Counted from the stretch's first letter, positions 23,115-32,581 are shown. The stretch: 64,000 nt of DNA from Tissierellia bacterium (GCA_030529425.1 JAUMWX010000005.1:1-64000), one strand, 5' to 3'. Program-made: numbers and translations. Notes: generated from the sequence alone by a model not told the origin.

Positions 23115-23969
23115 ATGAAGGAAATTAAGATTTTTACTGATAGCAGTATAGATTTACCGGGAGAAGTCTTAAAAGATTTGGACCTATCGATAGTGTCAAT
23201 GAACATTAATTTAGATAATAAAGAATATGTTGATTTGGTGGATATAGATTCGGATTTTATTCTGGATTATGGAGACAAACATAAAAAGACTCCTAAAACT
23301 TCGTGTCCGACATTCCAACAAGTTGAAGAGATATTGAGTGAATTGGGTGAGGATGATTACGGTTTATTTTTACTGATATCTTCAAAATCTTCATCAAGCA
23401 CGCATTTGGTGATTAATAATGTTTTGGCGTCAAAGGGATTGGAAGATAGGGTTGCGATTATTGATTCAAAAAGTCTTTCCGGAGGTTTGGGATTATTGGC
23501 GATAAAAGCCAGAGAATTGGTAGATTGCGGATATAAATTTAAAAAAGTAGTAAAATTGCTTAACGAGTATACTGAAAAAATAAGCACCAGCTTTGTAATA
23601 GATACTTTGGATTATTTATACTACGGCGGCAGGTGTTCCCAAATGACTTTACTATTTGCGGGAAGTCTTAAGATCAAGCCAATGGTAAGTTTGGTCGAAG
23701 GTGATATGAAAGTAGTAAAAAAATACAGGGGAAACTTGACAAAGGTATTGAGTAAATATGTCGATGATATGATATCCAATATCGAAAATATCGATTCTAA
23801 ATATTTGGTAATAGCACATACCAGGATAGATCAAGGATATTTGGATTTGGTTCTAAACAAAATAAAGCAACAGGAATATTTTGAAAACATATATGTAACA
23901 AAAGCTTCGGCGACAATTACAAGTCATGCAGGGGCAAATACTGTTGGATTATTTTATTCATTTAAATAA
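23115..23969 (+). CDS. DegV-family fatty-acid-binding protein
   Basis: This 284-aa protein has the DegV start IKIFTDSSIDLPGEV, then PKTSCPTFQQVEEI and SSKSSSSTHL, the segment that binds the acyl carboxylate, and the C-terminal HAGANTVGLFY. Such proteins (FakB type) present fatty acids to the kinase FakA for phospholipid synthesis. No fakA is present in this window. A ribosome site TAGGAGACG lies upstream. Confidence 0.92.
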   Translation: MKEIKIFTDSSIDLPGEVLKDLDLSIVSMNINLDNKEYVDLVDIDSDFILDYGDKHKKTPKTSCPTFQQVEEILSELGEDDYGLFLLISSKSSSSTHLVINNVLASKGLEDRVAIIDSKSLSGGLGLLAIKARELVDCGYKFKKVVKLLNEYTEKISTSFVIDTLDYLYYGGRCSQMTLLFAGSLKIKPMVSLVEGDMKVVKKYRGNLTKVLSKYVDDMISNIENIDSKYLVIAHTRIDQGYLDLVLNKIKQQEYFENIYVTKASATITSHAGANTVGLFYSFK

Positions 23970-23991
23970 TATAGATGGTTAGGGAGGAAAA

Positions 23992-24624
23992 ATGAAAAAA
24001 GTTGTATTAAAAGCTGAATTGAGAGAAAAAACAGGATCTAACTCAGCTAGAAAATTAAGAGCGCAAGAACTTATAACAGCGGAAGTTTACCAAAGAGGTG
24101 AAGAAAACCTGAGTGTGGTTATTTCTGCAAGAGAGTTTGACAAAGTTATTGAAAAGGCGGGTACTACTTCAATAATTACGCTAACAGTTGACGGGAAAGA
24201 AAGAAATGTATTGATTAAGGAATATCAAAGACATCCATACAAAAATATGTTCTTACATGTTGATTTCTTAGGAGTTAAGATGGATGAACCTATCAGGGTA
24301 ATGGTTCCGGTTGTATTATTGAACAGAGATTCTATTTATGTTCAACCGTCAGTATTGTTGCAAAATTTGGAAGAAGTTGAAGTTGAATCTTTACCTGCAT
24401 TTATACCGGCTCACGCTGAAATAAATGTACAAAACATGCAATACAATGATGTATTCCATGTAAAAGATTTAGATATTTTCAATGATGAAAATGTAACTGT
24501 TCATACTGATGCTGAAGAAGTGGTTTGTTCATTGGTTGAACCTAGAGAAGAAGTAATCAACGAAGATGTGGAATTTGATCCGTCCAATGTCGAAGTAATC
24601 GGCGCAAAGAAAGAAGAAGAATAA
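23992..24624 (+). CDS. ctc: 50S ribosomal protein L25 / general stress protein Ctc
   Basis: This 210-aa two-domain L25 has an N-terminal 5S-rRNA-binding domain (AELREKTGSNSARKLRAQEL at about 5-25, to about 90) and a C-terminal TL5-type beta domain (about 95-185), followed by an acidic tail. Two-domain L25 is the Ctc form. GGGAGG lies upstream. It ends the carD-yacL run and is followed by a strong terminator. Confidence 0.95.
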   Translation: MKKVVLKAELREKTGSNSARKLRAQELITAEVYQRGEENLSVVISAREFDKVIEKAGTTSIITLTVDGKERNVLIKEYQRHPYKNMFLHVDFLGVKMDEPIRVMVPVVLLNRDSIYVQPSVLLQNLEEVEVESLPAFIPAHAEINVQNMQYNDVFHVKDLDIFNDENVTVHTDAEEVVCSLVEPREEVINEDVEFDPSNVEVIGAKKEEE

Positions 24625-24629
24625 TATTA

Positions 24630-24727
24630 AAACCATGCTGATTTAATGCTCAATTGCGAATTATTGGATGAAGTGAGTATGAAACTGCATTTATTTGTGC
24701 AGTTCAATTGGCATGGTTTTATTTTTT
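24630..24727 (+). terminator. Long terminator hairpin after ctc
   Basis: AACCATGC at 24631 pairs with GCATGGTT at 24711, enclosing further arms CAATTG/CAATTG and ACTGCA/TGCAGT, and is followed by TTATTTTTT. At over 80 nt the structure is unusually large. Confidence 0.7.
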
Positions 24728-24792
24728 AACACATATTTGAGACATATATTAAAATATGATAAAATACATACAGGAATTAAATAGGGGGAGTC

Positions 24793-25272
24793 ATGAGCGA
24801 CATTATTAGGATGAAGAAATCGATATTTGAAAATGTAGTTGAAAAGATATCATTAATTTCACAAATAAAAGATGCCAATAAGCATGAGGTTGCAAAATCA
24901 ATGTACAATGCTTATAAAAACGCAATTGAATACGAGAATGATACTGTTGAAGACTTCCTTGAAGAAATTACCAATGTGGAAAACGGATTGTATGGTACCT
25001 ATTTGGATAAACCTTCGCTTTGCATAAAAAAGGGAGAGGAAGTTTTAGCCGGATTATTCGTTACGGATTTCAAAGGGGATGCGACACTTACATATACTTT
25101 TACGAAGGAAGAATACCAAAATTTGGGAATGGCGATAGACCTGATTAAGACCAGTGAAAACATACTTGTAAAATTGGGTTACAGCGAGCTTTATCTATAC
25201 CTGAACTTAGCTAATATTCCCGCATTTAATTTATTTGAAAGTTTGGGATTTGAAGAAGTTTCAATTGATTGA
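24793..25272 (+). CDS. GNAT-family N-acetyltransferase
   Basis: This 159-aa protein has the GNAT order in its C-terminal half: a strand TLTYTFTKEEYQNLGMAIDLIK carrying the acetyl-CoA pyrophosphate loop (Q-x-x-G-M-A) and the final ELYLYLNLANIPAFNLFESLGFEE, typical of the Asn-x-x-A-x-x-L/F-Y-x-x-x-G-F motif. GGGGG site upstream. Substrate unknown. Confidence 0.85.
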   Translation: MSDIIRMKKSIFENVVEKISLISQIKDANKHEVAKSMYNAYKNAIEYENDTVEDFLEEITNVENGLYGTYLDKPSLCIKKGEEVLAGLFVTDFKGDATLTYTFTKEEYQNLGMAIDLIKTSENILVKLGYSELYLYLNLANIPAFNLFESLGFEEVSID

Positions 25273-25287
25273 TGATTAATTTATTTG

Positions 25288-25314
25288 ACAGAGTGGAAAA
25301 CTCTGTTTTTTTGT
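25288..25314 (+). terminator. Terminator of the GNAT gene
   Basis: ACAGAGT..ACTCTGT stem with loop GGAAA and a TTTTTTT run. Confidence 0.85.
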
Positions 25315-25339
25315 GCTTGAAAAATTCACAGCAGAGTAT

Positions 25340-25376
25340 AAAAAAGGATGATCGGAATATATCCGATACATCCTCT
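25340..25376 (-). terminator. Terminator of the purine permease gene
   Basis: Read on the minus strand, AGGATGTATCGGA..TTCCGATCATCCT is followed by TTTTTATA. Confidence 0.8.
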
Positions 25377-25382
25377 AATTTT

Positions 25383-26684
25383 TTATAGCGGTAAAAATAT
25401 ATATCTAACTAAGAATATAAGTGATAATACAAGTACCAACGGAGATACATCCTTAAATTTACCTGTTCCCAATTTTAATATTGTGTATGAAATCATACCG
25501 AAAACAATACCTTCAGCTATCGAGAATGCAAAAGGCATCATAATGATAGTTAGGAAAGACGGAATTGCAACGGTAAAATCGTCCCATTCGATATTTTTAA
25601 CCGGGGACATCATAAATAAACCGACAATTACCAATGCCGGTGCGGTTGCTGATGCAGGCACTATAGCAAATAATGGGGCGAAAAATACTGCCAAGATGAA
25701 CAGAATACCTGTTGTAATTGCTGTCAAGCCTGTTCTTCCGCCTTCAGCAACTCCAGCTGAAGATTCAACATATGTGGTTACAGTTGAAGTACCAAGTAAA
25801 GCTCCTATAGTTGTACCTATTGCATCAGATAAAAGGGCCCTTTCAACTCTCGGAAGTTTTCCGTCCTTATCCAACATATCGGTTTTGGAAGCAACTCCAG
25901 CCAATGTGCCGACAGTGTCAAACATATCTACGAATAGAAATGTAAATAGAGCTATAAAGAAAGGTCCATTAAATATATTGCTTGGAAAATCCAATTTGAA
26001 TGCTACATTAGATAGACCTGTAGGCAATTGGAACAATTTGATATTTTCAACATTTGTTACCTCCATAGGAATACCTATAACAGTTGTTAAAACAATACCT
26101 ATCAAGATTGCGCCTCTTACATTTTTTGCAACGAGAATACCTGTCAAAATAATTCCTATAATTGCCAAAAGTGAGGTGTTTTGTGTTATTTTTCCTAATG
26201 TCAAAATGGTTCCTTCACCGTTGGTAACTATGCCGGAATTGTTCAAACCGATTAGGGCTATAAATAATCCTATGCCTACAGATACCGCATTTTTAAGATC
26301 GCGAGGTATTGAGTTAAAAATCAATTCTCTGACTTTTACAAATGAAAGAATAATGAATATGATACCTTCTAAAAAAATTAAAGCTAATGCCTGTTGCCAA
26401 GTGAAGTTATATTTTAAAACTACAACATAAGCAAAATAAGCATTAAGTCCCATTCCCGGTGCAAGTGCAAAAGGATATCTTGCGTATAATCCCATAAAAA
26501 TAGTGGAAATTGCAGCGGATAAAGCTGTAGCAATAAATACACCTTGGGGATCCATTCCGGCTTTTCCCAAGAATAGCGGATTTACAGCCAGGATATAAGC
26601 CATGGTCATAAAAGTGGTGATACCTGCCAAAATTTCAGTTTTAACAGATGTTTTGTTCTCCTTAAGTTTAAAAAACTTTTCCAA
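25383..26684 (-). CDS. NCS2-family purine permease (AzgA/PbuG-like)
   Basis: This membrane transporter of 433 aa has about 12 helices. Family marks are LAGITTFMTMAYILAVNP near the start, APGMGLNAYFAY, DMFDTVGTLAGVA and TYVESSAGVAEGGRTGLTA. These fit the hypoxanthine/guanine/adenine group of NCS2 (COG2252). A TTG start at 26684 with AGGAGG 7 nt upstream is preferred; the longer frame has no site. It is a single-gene unit between two terminators. No purine riboswitch was recognised upstream. Confidence 0.92.
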   Translation of the reverse strand: MEKFFKLKENKTSVKTEILAGITTFMTMAYILAVNPLFLGKAGMDPQGVFIATALSAAISTIFMGLYARYPFALAPGMGLNAYFAYVVVLKYNFTWQQALALIFLEGIIFIILSFVKVRELIFNSIPRDLKNAVSVGIGLFIALIGLNNSGIVTNGEGTILTLGKITQNTSLLAIIGIILTGILVAKNVRGAILIGIVLTTVIGIPMEVTNVENIKLFQLPTGLSNVAFKLDFPSNIFNGPFFIALFTFLFVDMFDTVGTLAGVASKTDMLDKDGKLPRVERALLSDAIGTTIGALLGTSTVTTYVESSAGVAEGGRTGLTAITTGILFILAVFFAPLFAIVPASATAPALVIVGLFMMSPVKNIEWDDFTVAIPSFLTIIMMPFAFSIAEGIVFGMISYTILKLGTGKFKDVSPLVLVLSLIFLVRYIFLPL

Positions 26685-26849
26685 AATAATTCCTCCTCTT
26701 ATATTTTGATATAAATATTTTATCAATATAAAAATCAATGTCAAATTAAAGAAAAAAGTTGGAAAAAATGTTTGAAAACCAACAAAAAAGTATTCGAAAA
26801 AGAAATAATATCGGACAAAGAGAATATATTAACAGTTATTTAAAATAAA

Positions 26850-26889
26850 AAATGCTTTGATATTAAATTCAATTAATATCAAAGCATAA
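26850..26889. terminator. Terminator between the SOR gene and the permease promoter
   Basis: AATGCTTTGATATTAA pairs with TTAATATCAAAGCAT, just beyond the superoxide reductase stop on the minus strand. Confidence 0.8.
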
Positions 26890-26899
26890 TCATCAGCAA

Positions 26900-27265
26900 T
26901 TAGTCTTCCAATACCAAGTCTAATTCATTTTCCCATAGACCGTGGATATTGCAATAGCTTTGAGCAAACAATTTACCGTCTTTTTCAGCTTTAAAAGTTA
27001 CTATTGTTTGAGGATCGGTAAATGATTCTCCTTCACCGTGAGCTGAGAAGTTAACATTTGCAACTTCTACCGGAAGTTTTGCACCCTTAGGTAAATAGAA
27101 TAATTTAATCCAAGAAATATGATGTTCATAAGTATTAGGATGAGCAATCTCTTCTCCTACTCTTAACCTAACAACAACATCTCCCTTTTTAGCTTTTTCT
27201 ATTATAACGGCAGGTACATGCTTTTCACCTTTCCAGTCTCCTGATTGAACTGTATCTTTTAACAT
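26900..27265 (-). CDS. Superoxide reductase (neelaredoxin, class II)
   Basis: This 121-aa iron enzyme reduces superoxide to peroxide without making oxygen, which suits an anaerobe. The mononuclear Fe(His)4Cys site is visible: EKHVP (His16), HPNTYEHH (His42, His48) and YCNIHG (Cys, His). The N-terminal desulforedoxin domain is absent, so this is the one-iron form. GGAGGA precedes the start. Electrons likely come from rubredoxin, not encoded here. Confidence 0.93.
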   Translation of the reverse strand: MLKDTVQSGDWKGEKHVPAVIIEKAKKGDVVVRLRVGEEIAHPNTYEHHISWIKLFYLPKGAKLPVEVANVNFSAHGEGESFTDPQTIVTFKAEKDGKLFAQSYCNIHGLWENELDLVLED

Positions 27266-27367
27266 AAAATCCTCCTAAATATATTATTTGCTATTACTTT
27301 ATACCCAAAAGAAAAAAAAGATAACAAAATTTTTTTTATTGATATAATTATACTTGAGGAGTAAAAC

Positions 27368-28510
27368 ATGAAGGACACAAAATTTAACTTGATAGCTACA
27401 ACTGTATTCGGATTGGAAAGTGTAGTTAAGGATGAATGTATTAAATTGGGATTTAAGGACATATCGGTTTCAAATGGTAAAGTAGAATTTACCGGAGATA
27501 TGAGAGATATAGTTCGGGCAAATTTATGGCTTAGATCTTCGGAAAGAGTCCTAATAAAAATAGCTCAATTCAATGCTATAACATTTGAGGATATATATGA
27601 CAATATATCCGAAATCCCTTGGGAAAAATACCTTTCTGAAAACGGCAAATATATAGTGACCGGAAAATCTGTAAAATCAAAACTATATAGTATTTCAGAC
27701 AATCAATCCATTTCCAAAAAAGCTATTATTGACAGAATGTCAAAAAAATTTAATAAGTCTTGGTTCGACGAATCCGGCGAGAGATATCATATTGATGTGG
27801 CGATTCTTAAAAATCTTGCAACGGTTACTCTTGACACTTCGGGCAACGGCTTGCACAAGAGAGGATATCGACAAAAGCAAAATGAGGCGCCTATGAAGGA
27901 AACATTGGCGGCGGCATTGGTACAAATATCAAATTGGAATGGAGAGAGACCTCTGGTGGATTTGTTTTGCGGTTCTGGCACTATTTTGATAGAGGCATGT
28001 TTAATTGCGAAAAATATAGCTCCGGGAATTTCGAGAGATTTTGATTTCAACAAATGGGATTGGTTTGATAAAAATATTTATAAAGAAGAAAAAACTAATG
28101 CGTATAAAGCGATTAAGGACAAGAAACTTGATATAAAGGGTTTTGATATTGACAAAAATTCCATAGAAATTGCGAAGCTGAATGCCATAAATGCAGGTGT
28201 GGATGAAGATATAGAGTTCGTTGCCAAAGATATGAGCAAGGTCGGGCTGCTTAATAATTTCGGTGTTTTAATCAGCAATCCTCCATATGGTGAAAGGATT
28301 GGAAATCAAAGTGAAATTATGAAAATTTACAGATCAATCGGAAAATTGTTGGATAAACTTACAACATGGTCATTCTTTATTATCACAGCGGATAAGGAGT
28401 TTGAAGAAAGTGTAAACAGATTGGCTATAAAAAAGAGAAAATTGTATAACGGAAGAATAGAGGTAGATTATTATCAGTATCCGGGGCCGGATCCGATGGG
28501 ATTATTTTGA
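27368..28510 (+). CDS. THUMP-domain RNA methyltransferase (RlmL/YpsC-like)
   Basis: This 380-aa protein starts with a ferredoxin-like part and THUMP domain (about 1-155, with GLESVVKDE and RANLWLRSSERVLIKI). A Rossmann methyltransferase follows, with SAM motif DLFCGSGTILIEA and catalytic NPPYGER. This is the YpsC/RlmL-N group, which makes m2G in 23S rRNA; a C-terminal RlmK part is absent, as usual in Firmicutes. A GAGGAG site lies 7 nt before ATG. It is followed at 10 nt by a SpoIIE-type phosphatase. Confidence 0.92.
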   Translation: MKDTKFNLIATTVFGLESVVKDECIKLGFKDISVSNGKVEFTGDMRDIVRANLWLRSSERVLIKIAQFNAITFEDIYDNISEIPWEKYLSENGKYIVTGKSVKSKLYSISDNQSISKKAIIDRMSKKFNKSWFDESGERYHIDVAILKNLATVTLDTSGNGLHKRGYRQKQNEAPMKETLAAALVQISNWNGERPLVDLFCGSGTILIEACLIAKNIAPGISRDFDFNKWDWFDKNIYKEEKTNAYKAIKDKKLDIKGFDIDKNSIEIAKLNAINAGVDEDIEFVAKDMSKVGLLNNFGVLISNPPYGERIGNQSEIMKIYRSIGKLLDKLTTWSFFIITADKEFEESVNRLAIKKRKLYNGRIEVDYYQYPGPDPMGLF

Positions 28511-28520
28511 GAGGAGTGCT

Positions 28521-29615
28521 ATGCAAGAGCTGACAAGTCTATATAAAAGTTTTAATGTTTTTGATTCAATGGAAGATTTGGTTAGAATAAGAAATCAAAA
28601 CGGAACGGTTTTGTTTGAAAACAAGGCCATGAAAAGTTTGATACAGGAACTTTATAGAGATGGAAAAAGCAATTACAATATAGTCAGATTATTTTATAAT
28701 TTGTCTAATCCGACCACTCTAAATAAGTCTACCATTAAAAGAGATATAGAAATTCAGGATAAGATATATTCGGTAAAGGTGTCACCGGTTTTTGAGAAAG
28801 ATGAAATCATCGGGTATATAGAAGTTTTTAGGGATGTAACTACGGAAACAAGGATCAGTGAAGAGTTATTTAATGCACACAAAAAGATTAATGATGATAT
28901 AATATTGGCTAGGACAATCCAAAAGAGTATTCTTCCCAGAAGACTTAATTTTAAAAATATCCACTTTCAATATGGTCATATACCTTCCGACAATTTGTCC
29001 GGAGATATTTTTGATGTGGTGGAGATCGATGAGGACAGGATAGGTGTATATATTGCCGATGTTGTGGGGCATGGAATATCCGCATCCATAATGACTATGT
29101 TTATACGCCAAACTATGAAAAACATACTTATAGAATTTCCGAATATTCAGCCGTCTGATACATTGAATGAACTTAAAAGAAGATTTTCAATGTTGATGTT
29201 GGATGAAAGTCAATATTTTACTATTGTTTATATGTTGATAGATACAAAAAAAGGAAAATTGACATATGTAAATGCCGGACATAATTGCATGCCTTTATTG
29301 TTCAATGACCATAAGGTTGCATTTATGCGAAATAGAGGATTGTTTATTTCTAGTATCTTCCCGGAAGTTAAATATAACGAAAAATCAATTGATTTACATG
29401 CGGGAAATAAAATTTTACTATATACTGACGGATTGCTTGAAACAACGGATAGAAACGGAGTTCGTTTCGGGGAAGAAAGTTTGAAAAAATGGATTATTAA
29501 GAACAGCAATAATCCAAGATTAGTCACAAGTTTACAAAAGCACTTAAATACATACAGGTGGTTGGAACAGAAAGATGATGTCGCCATGCTGTTCATGGAT
29601 ATAAGGGCTAAATAG
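28521..29615 (+). CDS. SpoIIE/RsbU-type PP2C phosphatase with PAS-like sensor domain
   Basis: In this 364-aa protein residues about 10-115 look like a PAS fold (MEDLVRIRNQNGTVLFENKAMKSL, ending YIEVFRDVT), then a linker helix. The rest is a SpoIIE phosphatase: ILARTIQKSILP, the Asp-bearing LSGDIFDVVEI, IADVVGHGISASI, and the end DDVAMLFMDI. Such enzymes dephosphorylate anti-anti-sigma proteins in partner-switch pathways. No anti-sigma or STAS gene is nearby, so the target is unknown. It sits between an rRNA methylase and pgi, both within about 10 nt. Confidence 0.9.
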   Translation: MQELTSLYKSFNVFDSMEDLVRIRNQNGTVLFENKAMKSLIQELYRDGKSNYNIVRLFYNLSNPTTLNKSTIKRDIEIQDKIYSVKVSPVFEKDEIIGYIEVFRDVTTETRISEELFNAHKKINDDIILARTIQKSILPRRLNFKNIHFQYGHIPSDNLSGDIFDVVEIDEDRIGVYIADVVGHGISASIMTMFIRQTMKNILIEFPNIQPSDTLNELKRRFSMLMLDESQYFTIVYMLIDTKKGKLTYVNAGHNCMPLLFNDHKVAFMRNRGLFISSIFPEVKYNEKSIDLHAGNKILLYTDGLLETTDRNGVRFGEESLKKWIIKNSNNPRLVTSLQKHLNTYRWLEQKDDVAMLFMDIRAK

Positions 29616-29624
29616 GGGGAAATT

Positions 29625-30899
29625 ATGAAAATTAATTTAGAAAACAGCTTTTTTTACGAAAGTCTAAATTACATTAAAGGAGAAGTGCTAAAAGCTGATG
29701 AACTGTTAAAAAACAGAGAAGGAAAGGGAAGTGATTTTTTAGGATGGATAGATCTTCCCGAAAATTACGATAAAGATGAGTTTGAGAGAATATTAAAGGC
29801 TGCGGAAAAGATAAGAAATAATTCAGATGTTTTGATTGCAATAGGTATAGGAGGTTCCTATTTAGGAGCTAAGGCAATTAATGACGCATTACTTAACAGC
29901 TATGAAAAGGCAAAACCGGAAGTTATATTTGTAGGTAATCATCTATCTTCTTTAGAGATGTATGAATTGTTGGAATATGTAAAAGACAAAGATTTTTCGA
30001 TAAATGTAATTTCAAAATCGGGAACTACTACCGAACCGGCAATTGCCTTTAGAATTTTCAAAGAAGCTCTTGAAAATAAATATTCAAAAGAAGAGGCCAG
30101 AGAAAGAATATTTGCAACTACCGACAGAGGGAAAGGGGCTTTAAAAACATTGGCAACAAATATGGAATATGAGACATTTGTCGTTCCGGATGATGTAGGG
30201 GGGAGATTTTCCGTATTAACTGCCGTTGGATTGCTTCCGCTTGCAGTAGCGGGAGTTGATATCAGAAAATTAATGGAGGGGGCGAAGTTTGAGAGAAAAC
30301 TTGCTCTTGAAAGAGAATTTGAAGAAAATGCCGAGCTACAGTATGCTGCTATCAGGAATATTCTGTACAGGAAAGGTAAAGAAATTGAAATATTGGTAAA
30401 CTATGAACCTAAGTTGAGAAATGTGGCTGAATGGTGGAAACAATTGTACGGAGAGTCCGAAGGAAAGGGGGAAAAGGGATTATTCCCGGTTAGTGTTGGA
30501 TTTACAACCGACTTGCATTCTTTGGGACAAATGATTCAGGATGGATCTAAAAATATATTTGAAACCGTAATTAGTGTTAAACAACCTAAGATTGATATAG
30601 AAATAAAAAAAGACGAAGAAGATTTAGACGGGCTTAATTATCTGGCAGGAAAAACAGTTGATTATGTAAATAAAAAAGCCTGTGAAGCTACAATAGAAGC
30701 GCATGTTACCGGAAGGGTTCCGAATATAGTATTGGAAATTGAAAAAATTGACGAATACAACCTTGGAAGATTACTATATTTCTTCGAATATGCGGTAGGT
30801 GTTTCGGGATATGTACTTGGAGTAAATCCGTTTGATCAACCCGGAGTTGAAGAATACAAGAAAAATATGTTCAGACTTCTTGAGAAACCGGGATTTTAA
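29625..30899 (+). CDS. pgi: Glucose-6-phosphate isomerase
   Basis: This 424-aa glycolytic enzyme interconverts glucose-6-P and fructose-6-P. It shows the SIS motifs [12 protein letters not shown] and [15 protein letters not shown], the signature [18 protein letters not shown], and the C-terminal [14 protein letters not shown] with the catalytic Lys region. Length is of the short bacterial type. GGGGGAAATT site upstream; pgpA follows after 9 nt. Confidence 0.96.
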   Translation: MKINLENSFFYESLNYIKGEVLKADELLKNREGKGSDFLGWIDLPENYDKDEFERILKAAEKIRNNSDVLIAIGIGGSYLGAKAINDALLNSYEKAKPEVIFVGNHLSSLEMYELLEYVKDKDFSINVISKSGTTTEPAIAFRIFKEALENKYSKEEARERIFATTDRGKGALKTLATNMEYETFVVPDDVGGRFSVLTAVGLLPLAVAGVDIRKLMEGAKFERKLALEREFEENAELQYAAIRNILYRKGKEIEILVNYEPKLRNVAEWWKQLYGESEGKGEKGLFPVSVGFTTDLHSLGQMIQDGSKNIFETVISVKQPKIDIEIKKDEEDLDGLNYLAGKTVDYVNKKACEATIEAHVTGRVPNIVLEIEKIDEYNLGRLLYFFEYAVGVSGYVLGVNPFDQPGVEEYKKNMFRLLEKPGF

Positions 30900-30908
30900 G
30901 GAGAAAAT

Positions 30909-31418
30909 ATGAAGGGAAATTTGAAAGAAAAATATAAGTATCCGATGGAACAATTGACTGAAATGACAAAACTTTCATTGAAGGAAAGAGGCGTAGAATT
31001 GGAAGATATTGCGGATATAGTATATATTTTGCAAGAAAAGTATTATGAAGGATTAACTCATGAATTCTGCCTTCACAATGTAAACAAAGTTCTTGAAAAA
31101 AGAGAAGTTGTTCATGCGGTTCTGACAGGAATAGAAATAGATAAATTGGTGGAAGAAGGGAAGTTTATTGAACCTATTTCAAGTATAATCAAGTCGGATG
31201 AGGGGCTTTACGGAATTGATGAAATTCTTCCTCTTTCGATAGTAAATCTTTACGGCTCTATCGGTCTTACGAATTACGGTTTTTTGGATAAGGAAAAGAT
31301 TGGAATTATAAAGAAACTTGATGAGGCGAAAAACGGTACGGTAAATACCTTTTTGGATGACATAGTAGCTGCGATCGCGGCAGCTGCCGCATCAAGAATG
31401 GCACACAGAAGAGTTTAA
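30909..31418 (+). CDS. Phosphatidylglycerophosphatase A-like protein (YutG-like)
   Basis: This 169-aa protein has the PgpA/YutG end motif: NLYGSIGLTNYG, then NTFLDDIVAAIAAAAASRMAHRR, with the acidic pair used for Mg2+-dependent phosphatase activity. In contrast to proteobacterial PgpA it has no long membrane anchor, as is typical for Gram-positive YutG. It probably makes phosphatidylglycerol from its phosphate, or acts on another lipid phosphate. 1 nt separates it from rnhA. Confidence 0.85.
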   Translation: MKGNLKEKYKYPMEQLTEMTKLSLKERGVELEDIADIVYILQEKYYEGLTHEFCLHNVNKVLEKREVVHAVLTGIEIDKLVEEGKFIEPISSIIKSDEGLYGIDEILPLSIVNLYGSIGLTNYGFLDKEKIGIIKKLDEAKNGTVNTFLDDIVAAIAAAAASRMAHRRV

Positions 31419-31419
31419 A

Positions 31420-32016
31420 ATGAAAAAAAACTTTTATGCGGTAAAGGTCGGAAGAAATCCTGGAGTTTATAAAACTTGGGACGAGTGCAATATTCAGGTA
31501 AAAGGTTTCAAAGGGGCAGTTTATAAAAAATTTCCAACCGAAGAAGAAGCTTTAAAATTTATTTCTGAAAGTGAGGAAAAATGTGATGAGCTGAAAGACG
31601 ATGAGATTATAGCTTATGTCGACGGATCATATAACATCACTACTTATCGCTTCGGTTACGGAATAGTTTTAATAGACGGTGAAAAAGAAGAGTATATGAA
31701 GGACTCTTTCTTTCATGAGGAGCTTAAAAATCAAAGGAATGTTGCGGGTGAAGTTTATGGTTCGGTTTTTGCAATAAAAGAGGCTTTAAGAAGGAATAAG
31801 AAAAAAATATATCTGTATTTTGACTACATGGGTATAAGAGAATGGGCATTGGGAAATTGGAAGACTAATATTGAATTAACTCAAAAATACAAGAGTTTCT
31901 ATGATGAAATCAAGGATAAAATAGATGTGGTCTTCGTTAAGGTAAAAGCTCATTCGAATGATAAGTATAACGATATGGCGGATAATTTAGCGAAAGAGGC
32001 GGTTGGAATAAAGTAA
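31420..32016 (+). CDS. rnhA: Ribonuclease HI with N-terminal RNA/DNA-hybrid-binding domain
   Basis: In this 198-aa protein the first 50 residues form the viroplasmin/HBD fold (KNFYAVKVGRNPGVYKTWDECN and FPTEEEALKFI), which binds RNA-DNA hybrids. The catalytic domain follows, with the DEDD residues present: YVDGSYN, GEVYG, YFDYMG and NDMADNLA. It removes RNA from hybrids at replication forks and R-loops. It is coupled to the pgpA gene. Confidence 0.93.
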   Translation: MKKNFYAVKVGRNPGVYKTWDECNIQVKGFKGAVYKKFPTEEEALKFISESEEKCDELKDDEIIAYVDGSYNITTYRFGYGIVLIDGEKEEYMKDSFFHEELKNQRNVAGEVYGSVFAIKEALRRNKKKIYLYFDYMGIREWALGNWKTNIELTQKYKSFYDEIKDKIDVVFVKVKAHSNDKYNDMADNLAKEAVGIK

Positions 32017-32120
32017 AAATCGGCTAATGAAAAATAATGTTTGTAAATTTTATTTTATTCTGTTCAGATTGTATATCTCTAAGTAATATAAAAGTTAATA
32101 GCTTGCATATCAACCATATA

Positions 32121-32156
32121 AAAAACGGCTAACTCCCAAGGATTTAGCCGTTTTAA
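32121..32156. terminator. Bidirectional terminator, rnhA / mscL
   Basis: AAAACGGCTAA pairs with TTAGCCGTTTT. Confidence 0.9.
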
Positions 32157-32182
32157 GCTATTTTACAAAAACTGCTTTAATA

Positions 32183-32581
32183 CTATTTAAGTTCAGATGT
32201 ACAATGTGGACATCTTGTAGCATCAATGTGTATTTCCGTTTTACAAAAATCACATTCTTTTGTAGTAGGTTCTTCAACAACTTCAACTTTCGGTTTTTCC
32301 ATTTTTTCCTTAGCTTTATTCATAGCCTTAACAACCAGGAATAATACAAAAGCAACTATTAGGAAATTTACAATAGCATTTATGAAAAGCCCAAGTTTAA
32401 CAGCACCAAATAATACAATTCCGGAAAAATCAGGTTGGTTAAAAATTAATCCTATCAAGGGCATCATAACATCTTCAACCAATGAGCTTACTATTTTACC
32501 AAAAACCCCACCGATTATAACGGCGATGGCAAGATCCAATATATTACCTTTTAACGCGAATTCTTTAAATTCTTTAATCAT
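32183..32581 (-). CDS. mscL: Large-conductance mechanosensitive channel with C-terminal zinc ribbon
   Basis: This 132-aa protein has the MscL N-terminus MIKEFKEFALKGNILDLAIAV, the pore helix IGGVFGKIVSSLVEDVMMP and TM2 (about 65-90). After the usual cytoplasmic helix region it ends in CDFCKTEIHIDATRCPHC, a four-cysteine zinc ribbon absent from E. coli MscL. It releases solutes on sudden osmotic downshock. The ribbon might sense redox or metal state, or bind a partner. Single gene between terminators, GGAGGAG upstream. Confidence 0.95.
   Translation of the reverse strand: MIKEFKEFALKGNILDLAIAVIIGGVFGKIVSSLVEDVMMPLIGLIFNQPDFSGIVLFGAVKLGLFINAIVNFLIVAFVLFLVVKAMNKAKEKMEKPKVEVVEEPTTKECDFCKTEIHIDATRCPHCTSELK

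Noticed and set aside
25348-26430. 360-codon plus-strand frame
   Set aside because: It is the complement of the NCS2 permease. Its product is rich in Thr, Pro, Ile and Val without domain motifs, while the minus strand has all family motifs and a start site.
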